Translations under genes and position numbers: made by a program
The notes under the pieces: model-generated
What the model was told of the DNA's origin: nothing
What the model saw: only the letters and a program-made list of their open reading frames with translations
The model's database searches: none
NCBI GenBank assembly: GCA_965661345.1
Contig: CBFIDK010000017.1
Span: 1 to 18,451, forward strand
Direction: 5' to 3'
Source of the DNA: GCA-2862585 sp965661345
Lineage (GTDB): Bacteria; Bacteroidota; Bacteroidia; Flavobacteriales; UBA7312
DNA: 18,451 bases
Part shown: one piece after another, positions 14,039 through 18,451 of the stretch
Numbering within the stretch: position 1 is the stretch's first letter
Layout: every line of letters begins with the position of its first letter

Positions 14039-15358
14039 ATGTTTAAAAAAATATTTCTTTTACTGTTTCTTACACCAATCATCTTGCATGCACAAGACTG
14101 TATTGATGAAAGCTCTATTAATCCTGATTGTATCTGTTCTTTAATTTATGACCCTGTTTGTGGGTGTGATGGTGTATTGTATAGTAACTCCTGCTTAGCA
14201 ACAGAATGTGAAGGTGTAACTTCCTATGTTTCCGCTTATGATGAACAAGGAAACCTGATTGATTGTTCGACCTTAGTAGAAGGAAGTGTCTGTGATTCAA
14301 TTACTGTAGAGTACGCTGGTTTGGTATACTCGCCGGAAGATGATGAGTTATACATTCAAATAAATTTATCCACTAATTTACCCGATGAAGTCAACTTTCC
14401 ATATGCAGGCTTTATAATGGTAAACGAAGACGGCGAAACCCTAGCCTACGAATCGGATAATGCAGCAAATGTGTACGGTTTTGGTGGCGTTTATTCTGAC
14501 ACAAGGTACCTGTTAGTAAATGATCTATTAGATTTTCCATTTGAAGGAAATATTCAGTTAATCAGTGGTTACTTTGCCGGTACTGAAGAAGTAATAGAGT
14601 GTACTTTTCCAATTAACATTTCATTCGAAAGTGACGTAAATTTAGTAGGCCAATACGTTTTAGAATCAGAGTTCGACTACATTGAAATAAATGAGAATGA
14701 ATTTATAATTTACGATTTTGAAGAAGATTTTTCCTGTTATGAGTTAATTGAATTTACGTATTTGGCTAACGATTCAATTATACTATTGACAGAAACTGAT
14801 GAGGAGATACAACTAATTTTAAACTATCAGTTTAACGATGTATTAAGTATAGAAATGGATGGCGACTTCTATGAACTTGAAACTGTGAATTTTAATCCTG
14901 ACACAATGCTTGAATGTGGAAGTTGCAATATCGATAGTGTTTTTGTTGAAGCTGGAGAATGTGATAGTTTAGGTTATTTCATGCTAGAACTAGATTTTAC
15001 AGTAGAAAATCCTCAATCATCTGGCTTTTCAGTTAAGGGCAATGGTACAACTTACGGAGCGTTTGATTATGGTCAAACTAGCTATATGATTGGTCCTTTG
15101 TTGGGGGATGGAACCACAGAATATGAATTTGTAGTCATTGATAATGACAATGAAGATTGCTCAGATTTTTATGAGTTAGGTACAGTTGATTGTCCACAAA
15201 CAACACACATTATGCCCGTTGATTTTACATCAAAAAAACTACTCTATATTAAAAATTTACTAGGCGAAACCATAGTAAACCCTAAAACAAATATTCCATA
15301 TATCTATTTTTATGATGACGGAAGTTATGAAAAGAAGGTTACTTTTGTTACAAATTAA
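14039..15358 (+). CDS. Secreted protein with N-terminal Kazal-like domain and short T9SS-like C-terminus
   Basis: A 439-residue exported protein. The signal peptide (1-19) ends ILHAQ. Residues 21-65 form a Kazal-like domain: CICSLIYDPVCGCDGVLYSN, then SCLATECEGVTSY. Kazal domains are disulfide-rich serine-protease inhibitors, and many flavobacterial surface proteins carry this version. Residues 80-390 are acidic, beta-rich and unrecognised; they include a segment resembling a lipocalin-like 'LVGQYVLESEFDYIEINENEF' strand pattern and several Cys pairs. The C-terminus (about 393-439: TSKKLLYIKNLLGETI, then PYIYFYDDGSYEKKVTFV) resembles the short 'LLKIxDxLGRE ... PLFYIYDDGTVEKK' ending of other Bacteroidetes secreted proteins and is probably a T9SS signal. 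The next gene starts 5 bp after the stop, so the genes are probably co-transcribed. Confidence 0.8.
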   Translation: MFKKIFLLLFLTPIILHAQDCIDESSINPDCICSLIYDPVCGCDGVLYSNSCLATECEGVTSYVSAYDEQGNLIDCSTLVEGSVCDSITVEYAGLVYSPEDDELYIQINLSTNLPDEVNFPYAGFIMVNEDGETLAYESDNAANVYGFGGVYSDTRYLLVNDLLDFPFEGNIQLISGYFAGTEEVIECTFPINISFESDVNLVGQYVLESEFDYIEINENEFIIYDFEEDFSCYELIEFTYLANDSIILLTETDEEIQLILNYQFNDVLSIEMDGDFYELETVNFNPDTMLECGSCNIDSVFVEAGECDSLGYFMLELDFTVENPQSSGFSVKGNGTTYGAFDYGQTSYMIGPLLGDGTTEYEFVVIDNDNEDCSDFYELGTVDCPQTTHIMPVDFTSKKLLYIKNLLGETIVNPKTNIPYIYFYDDGSYEKKVTFVTN

Positions 15359-15363
15359 TATTT

Positions 15364-16128
15364 GTGTTAAAGTTTAAGAGTTTTATCAAAAGTGATGATG
15401 CCGAATGGGTTACCTTTATTCATGGTGCAGGTGGTAGTAGTACAATTTGGTATAAGCAAGTAAAGTTTTTAAAAAATCACTTTAACTTATTACTCATTGA
15501 CTTGCGTGGTCATGGAATGTCCAATGTTTTAACAATAAATGACGAGTATTCTTTGGACTTAGTGATTGAAGAAATAATTGAGGTTAAAGATCATTTAGGA
15601 ATTAAAAAATCTCATTTTATTGGTGTTTCGCTTGGTTCAGTAATAATTACAAAACTCTCTGAAAAATATCCCGATTTAATCGATAAAATAGTTTTGAGTG
15701 GAGCAATTACTAGCTTTAGTTTCAGAACGTTATTTTTGTTGCGAACTGTTCAACTTATAAAAGGGTTTACTCCCAACATAGTCTTGTATAGATTATTTGC
15801 GTGGATAATAATGCCGAGAAAGGGACATGAAAAATCAAGAAAAATTTTTATTAATGAGGCCAAAAAGATTAAGGCTAATGCCTTTAAAAAATGGCTCAAA
15901 TTATTACCTGAAATTAAACGTACGATTGATAGTATTTCCCTAATTGAAATAAATAAACCAATACTTTTTATTTCTGGCCATGAGGATTATTTATTTGTCA
16001 GTCAAATAGAAGAATTCGTAAAAAATAAGTCCAATTGCATTCTTAAAAAGATTAAAAAATCAGGACATATCGTCAATATCGATCAGTATAAAATCTTTAA
16101 TCAATCCACCTTAAACTTCTTAAAATGA
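15364..16128 (+). CDS. Alpha/beta hydrolase
   Basis: A 254-residue hydrolase of the alpha/beta fold, without a signal peptide. His20-Gly21 form the oxyanion-hole motif (VTFIHGAGGSS). IDLRGHGMS follows strand 4. The nucleophile elbow is GVSLG with Ser89. Asp208 (SGHEDYLF) and His235 (SGHIVNID) complete the triad, and a helical cap lies at about 120-190. The substrate is unknown; it could be an esterase, lipase or C-C hydrolase. The start is GTG at 15364, the first usable codon, 5 bp after the preceding stop; the next ATG (15517-15519) is beyond the oxyanion motif and would remove it. The stop overlaps the next start as ATGA, which indicates translational coupling to the rhodanese-thioredoxin gene. 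Confidence 0.9.
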   Translation: MLKFKSFIKSDDAEWVTFIHGAGGSSTIWYKQVKFLKNHFNLLLIDLRGHGMSNVLTINDEYSLDLVIEEIIEVKDHLGIKKSHFIGVSLGSVIITKLSEKYPDLIDKIVLSGAITSFSFRTLFLLRTVQLIKGFTPNIVLYRLFAWIIMPRKGHEKSRKIFINEAKKIKANAFKKWLKLLPEIKRTIDSISLIEINKPILFISGHEDYLFVSQIEEFVKNKSNCILKKIKKSGHIVNIDQYKIFNQSTLNFLK

Positions 16129-16844
16129 AAAAACATTTTTTTAATTTGGTAGCTGTTCTAATTCTGTTCAGCTGCAATACTAATTCACAAACATCATCTA
16201 ATCTTTCTGCTGCAGAGTTTAAAGAAGCTTTTGAAAATGATGAGGGTATAATATTAGATGTTAGAACGGAGCAAGAATTAAGCAACGGCTACATAGAAAA
16301 CGCAAGTACCATAGACTTTTATGATGCAGACTTTGAGAAGAAGGTAGGCAAAATCCAAAAAGATAAAACCGTTTATGTGTATTGCAAGAGTGGGGGGAGA
16401 AGTAAAAAAGCTGCACAACTTTTAACAGCTTTGGGGCAATCTAAAGTCGTTAACCTTTCAGGTGGTTTTATGGCATGGAAAAAAGCCAATCTACCGGTTT
16501 CTAATCAAAGTTCCACACAGGATAAAAAAATACAAGAGTTAAGTATTGCCGATTTTGACTCGATTATTAGTCAGCATGAATTAGTGTTAATAGATTTTCA
16601 TACTTTATGGTGTGCGCCATGTCGAAAAATGTCTCCAATTATCGATGAATTAGAAAAAGACTACCAAGGTAAAATTCATATTTTTAGAGTAGATATGGAC
16701 AAGAGTGAAGCCGTTGCTGATATGAATAACATTGAGGCAGTTCCTACATTAGTGCTTTTTGAGAATGAAAAAGAAATTTGGCGAAATACGGGTCTGATGT
16801 CAAAACAAGAAATCGTAAAAATTCTCTCTAAAACACTCGATTAA
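16125..16844 (+). CDS. Rhodanese-thioredoxin fusion lipoprotein
   Basis: A 239-residue protein with a lipoprotein-type signal: hydrophobic residues 6-16 followed by Cys17 (LILFSC). Residues 26-125 form a rhodanese domain with the active loop CKSGGRS (87-93, catalytic Cys87), the GIILDVRTEQE strand and the LSGGFMAWKK end. Residues 135-239 form a thioredoxin domain with WCAPC (162-166) and the cis-Pro loop EAVPTLVLF. Rhodanese domains move sulfane sulfur through a Cys persulfide; thioredoxin could reduce that persulfide or other periplasmic disulfides, so the fusion would act in envelope sulfur or thiol chemistry. The ATGA overlap with the hydrolase ties them in one operon. Its last 44 bp overlap the convergent DUF2256 gene. 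Confidence 0.93.
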   Translation: MKKHFFNLVAVLILFSCNTNSQTSSNLSAAEFKEAFENDEGIILDVRTEQELSNGYIENASTIDFYDADFEKKVGKIQKDKTVYVYCKSGGRSKKAAQLLTALGQSKVVNLSGGFMAWKKANLPVSNQSSTQDKKIQELSIADFDSIISQHELVLIDFHTLWCAPCRKMSPIIDELEKDYQGKIHIFRVDMDKSEAVADMNNIEAVPTLVLFENEKEIWRNTGLMSKQEIVKILSKTLD

Positions 16845-16995
16845 AGATTCAATCTTTTTCTGAAGTCTTATTTTTATTCATTCTGCACCTTTGGCTGCAG
16901 TATTTCACCTCGTCCCAGTTTTTAGCCCATTTCTTACGCCAATCGTAGGGCTTTCCACAAACAAGACATATTTTTTGAGGCAGAGGCTTTTTCAT
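16801..16995 (-). CDS. DUF2256 family small zinc-finger-like protein
   Basis: I found this by translating the minus strand: ATG at 16995, TGA at 16801, 64 residues. The core reads CLVCGKPYDWRKKWAKNWDE followed by VKYCSQRCR. It has two Cys pairs (C10/C13 and C33/C37) around the WRKKWA...WDEVKYC signature that defines DUF2256; zinc binding is expected from the Cys pairs. The family role is unknown. I recall, without being able to check, that DUF2256 genes often neighbour cryptochrome/photolyase genes, which would fit the photolyase pair about 4.5 kb away. The last 15 codons are antisense to the end of the thioredoxin gene, a tail-to-tail overlap of 44 bp. It starts 37 bp after the tmRNA gene on the same strand and may be read through from it. 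Confidence 0.88.
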
Positions 16996-17032
16996 AAATG
17001 AAAAATCTTACAGTAAGGTTAAAATTTAATTG

Positions 17033-17399
17033 TGGAGCTGGCGGGAATCGAACCCGCGTCCAAACAAGGAACTTAAGCGCTTTCTACATGTTTATTGTTT
17101 TTTTATTGTCGGGAAGGGTAAGGAAAAACACAACCGTACTCCAACCTTATCTTCTTAAATTTCGCTTTTTAGTCGAAGCCCTAAAAAACTAGCTCAATCT
17201 TTTCTGATGCTTCATAGAAAAAAAGCGTTGAGCCATCTTTTAATCTGAAGCAAAGGCAATCTAGATACTATACCTAGGCAGCCATAGCGTAGTTATACTC
17301 GCCATTTAAAAAGTGTGTAAATTGAGATTAACGAGCTAAAAAACAACGCTCGACATGCTTACGGTCAACTTCATCTTGTAGTCAAAACCAGTCAGCCCC
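17033..17399 (-). ncRNA. ssrA: Transfer-messenger RNA (tmRNA, SsrA)
   Basis: The tmRNA rescues stalled ribosomes by acting first as an alanyl-tRNA and then as a message for a degradation tag. On the minus strand the 5' end GGGGCTGACTGGTTTTGAC, followed by the AAGATGAAGTTGACC segment, is typical. The 3' end contains GACGCGGGTTCGATTCCCGC, the T-arm, then CAGCTCC, which pairs with the 5' GGGGCTG as the acceptor stem. The discriminator A is followed by CAA, so the terminal CCA is not encoded and must be added. The length is about 367 nt. The tag reading frame lies at 17274-17303. No strong terminator is visible; a short CTTA/TAAG hairpin with a T run (17002-17017) is the only candidate. Confidence 0.95.
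17274..17303 (-). other. ssrA: tmRNA tag reading frame, GEYNYAMAA
   Basis: Read on the minus strand from GGC: Gly-Glu-Tyr-Asn-Tyr-Ala-Met-Ala-Ala, then TAG. Before GGC the sequence is TTTTTAAAT. Bacteroidetes tags usually start Gly-Glu and end Ala-Leu-Ala-Ala. Gly as the resume residue is therefore expected, while Met in place of Leu is unusual. The resume point is inferred from the family pattern. Confidence 0.85.
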
Positions 17400-17425
17400 A
17401 ATATGTAAAGAACATTATAAGATTG

Positions 17426-17433
17426 CAAAGTTA
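17426..17433 (-). promoter_or_regulatory. Promoter -7 box TAACTTTG for ssrA
   Basis: An exact match to TAnnTTTG on the minus strand. Transcription would start near 17419, about 20 nt before the mature 5' end at 17399, leaving a short precursor for RNase P to remove. No clear TTG -33 element is visible. Confidence 0.55.
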
Positions 17434-17630
17434 CACTTTTGTATTATATTGCCTATCCCATCTTTTACATTTTTAATTAATAGATTTTGATAAACTCAAC
17501 TATTTCTTTTAATGAAATGGAGTTCTTAAAGAGTGAACACATGAATTTTTCCGATAAATCATATTATTTATTTGGGCAGTAAATAGCAAGAGACGCTGTA
17601 ATATTGACACTAAGTTTGTGTTGTGTCGTT

Positions 17631-18451
17631 ATGTATGAGTTCACTAAAATCTTAAGAAGCTTGTGTAGGTTAATTTGCTTACTTTCAGTCTTTTGTGTGT
17701 CTATGGGGCTATCTGCTCAAACTGCTGGCATACCTTATCAAGCTGTTCTTTTGAGTAAGTCTACAGGTCAAGAACTCCCTGGAGACGATGCTAGTTTCTC
17801 CAACCCTTTAAGTAATTCTATAGTTTCAATTCGTTTTTCAATTTATGATGATAATGGATTAGAATTTGCAGAAAGGCACAATGACGTGGTAGTAGACGGA
17901 TATGGCATGATAAACCTAATTGTTGGAAAAGGGTCTTATACCTTTAGTGATTTTGACGAAATGGATTGGGATGGCGAGGAAAAGTGGCTGAAGGTTGAAG
18001 TAGATTTCGAAAATGGAAGTAATTTTGAGAACCTAGATTATTTGTCTTTACACAGAATTCCAGATCCCGATAATCAAAAAATTTACCTTTCTGGCGATTC
18101 TCTTTTAATTGAAAATGGTGGTGGTATAGATTTATCCACACTATTGGCAAATGCAGGCAACGACAACCAATCCTTAACATTGGTAGGCAATGTTATCTAT
18201 CTGCAAAACGGTGGAAGTATTGATTTGACAGAACTTTTATCGAATGCAGGAACAGATGATCAGCGTCTTTCCCTTACTGGTACAATTCTTAACTTAGAGG
18301 ACGGCGGCACTGTTAATTTAGCCACTTTAATAAACAGTGTTGAAGACGATCAGCAATTGACATACCTCACATTAAACGGTTCTATACTAGAGGTCGCCAT
18401 CGAAGATGGTAATAGTGTCCAAACGTCACTAGTAGGTTTGGCTAATGACTC
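17631..18451 (+). CDS. Secreted surface protein with about 30-residue tandem repeats (3' end cut by window)
   Basis: I translated this by hand; the frame is open for 273 codons to the right edge. Residues 1-34 are a signal peptide (a hydrophobic core containing LICLLSVFCVSMGLSA, then Q). Residues 37-135 follow a pattern common at the start of Bacteroidetes surface proteins: GIPYQAVLLSK, then IVSIRFSIYDDNGLEF, then YGMINLIVGKGSY. From residue 147 a repeat begins: D-(N/D)-Q-x-(I/L)-x-L-x-G-x-x-(I/L)-x-(I/L)-x-(N/D)-G-G-x-(I/V)-(D/N)-L. This is a beta-rich repeat like those in adhesins and phage tail-fibre-like proteins. The full protein is probably long and the C-terminus, where a T9SS signal or chaperone might be, is outside the window. 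The 231 bp between this gene and ssrA hold only the ssrA promoter that I can identify. Confidence 0.85.
   Translation, partial: MYEFTKILRSLCRLICLLSVFCVSMGLSAQTAGIPYQAVLLSKSTGQELPGDDASFSNPLSNSIVSIRFSIYDDNGLEFAERHNDVVVDGYGMINLIVGKGSYTFSDFDEMDWDGEEKWLKVEVDFENGSNFENLDYLSLHRIPDPDNQKIYLSGDSLLIENGGGIDLSTLLANAGNDNQSLTLVGNVIYLQNGGSIDLTELLSNAGTDDQRLSLTGTILNLEDGGTVNLATLINSVEDDQQLTYLTLNGSILEVAIEDGNSVQTSLVGLAND
18069..18451 (+). repeat. Tandem protein-coding repeat, period 90-93 bp
   Basis: Units begin at 18069, 18162, 18255 and 18345, giving 31, 31 and 30 residues; the fourth unit starts DDQQLTYLTLNG and is cut by the window edge. DNA identity between units is modest while the protein pattern is well kept, so the repeats are old rather than freshly duplicated. 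Confidence 0.75.

Noticed and set aside
14118..14300. Minus-strand open frame of 60 codons, His-rich
   Set aside because: It is antisense to the Kazal-domain coding region; its composition is a by-product of the opposite strand.
16097..16285. Minus-strand open frame of 62 codons
   Set aside because: It is antisense to the hydrolase/rhodanese junction, with no recognisable features.
16998..17192. Open frame of 64 codons on the plus strand
   Set aside because: It lies antisense to the 3' half of the tmRNA gene, and the GGNRTRVQTR peptide is the translated complement of the T-arm, a known artefact of RNA genes.
17611..17618. TAAGTTTG, a possible -7 box for the surface-protein gene
   Set aside because: It would start transcription only about 6 nt before the ATG, and there is no TTG at the right distance.
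17477..17640. Minus-strand frame with one internal stop, reading ...ITASLAIYCPNK, stop, YDLSEKFMCSLFKNSISLKE..., possibly a decayed gene
   Set aside because: It is about 55 codons with an in-frame TAA and no recognisable domain; such a frame can occur by chance in AT-rich DNA. A protein search of the two pieces would decide.
17944..18180. Minus-strand open frame of 78 codons
   Set aside because: It is antisense to the surface-protein gene that I read on the plus strand with a clear signal peptide and repeats.

Overview
The window looks like chromosomal DNA from a Bacteroidetes bacterium, most likely a marine member of the Flavobacteriales. It is AT-rich. It encodes cargo of the type IX secretion system (T9SS) with both type A and type B sorting domains. 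Several genes and the tmRNA have the Bacteroidetes -7 box TAnnTTTG upstream, and the tmRNA tag starts with Gly-Glu. I see no mobile element, phage module or CRISPR array; this is a mosaic of small chromosomal operons.

Layout. (1) 1-1482: a redox-flavoured patch. A YceI-type protein with an N-terminal CDGSH-like Cys3His motif (cut by the window edge) is divergent from an HxlR regulator, and the gap holds two identical-format GTTAC-N6-GTAAC sites. A nitroreductase converges on the regulator. (2) 1546-2734: two membrane proteins of unknown role. (3) 2782-7549: two large secreted proteins transcribed divergently. One is a cupredoxin/double-fasciclin T9SS protein whose copper site seems to lack a ligand; the other is a beta-propeller-like protein with a type B sorting domain. 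(4) 7677-9613: a VTT/DedA-like membrane protein, a PlsC-type acyltransferase with altered motif spacing, and a UPF0316 membrane protein. (5) 9670-12254: two photolyase/cryptochrome-superfamily genes joined by an ATGA overlap. The first lacks the usual N-terminal antenna domain and carries an extra domain at its C-terminus. The second belongs to the PhrB-like group but lacks every cysteine expected to hold the Fe-S cluster. (6) 12332-12643: a small unknown protein. (7) 12766-16844: a plus-strand run encoding an outer-membrane barrel-like protein, a Kazal-type secreted protein, an alpha/beta hydrolase and a rhodanese-thioredoxin lipoprotein. (8) 16801-17433: a 64-residue DUF2256 zinc-finger protein overlapping the end of the thioredoxin gene, and the tmRNA gene ssrA, both on the minus strand. 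(9) 17631-end: the start of a surface protein with about 30-residue tandem repeats.

The most interesting signal is a 34-bp inverted repeat, TTTGTATARCT-N12-AGTTATACAAA, present twice with identical spacing. One copy touches the start codon of the photolyase operon. The other is upstream of the cupredoxin/fasciclin gene, in the gap shared with the propeller gene. This suggests one unseen regulator, plausibly light- or stress-responsive, linking DNA-photodamage genes with secreted surface proteins.
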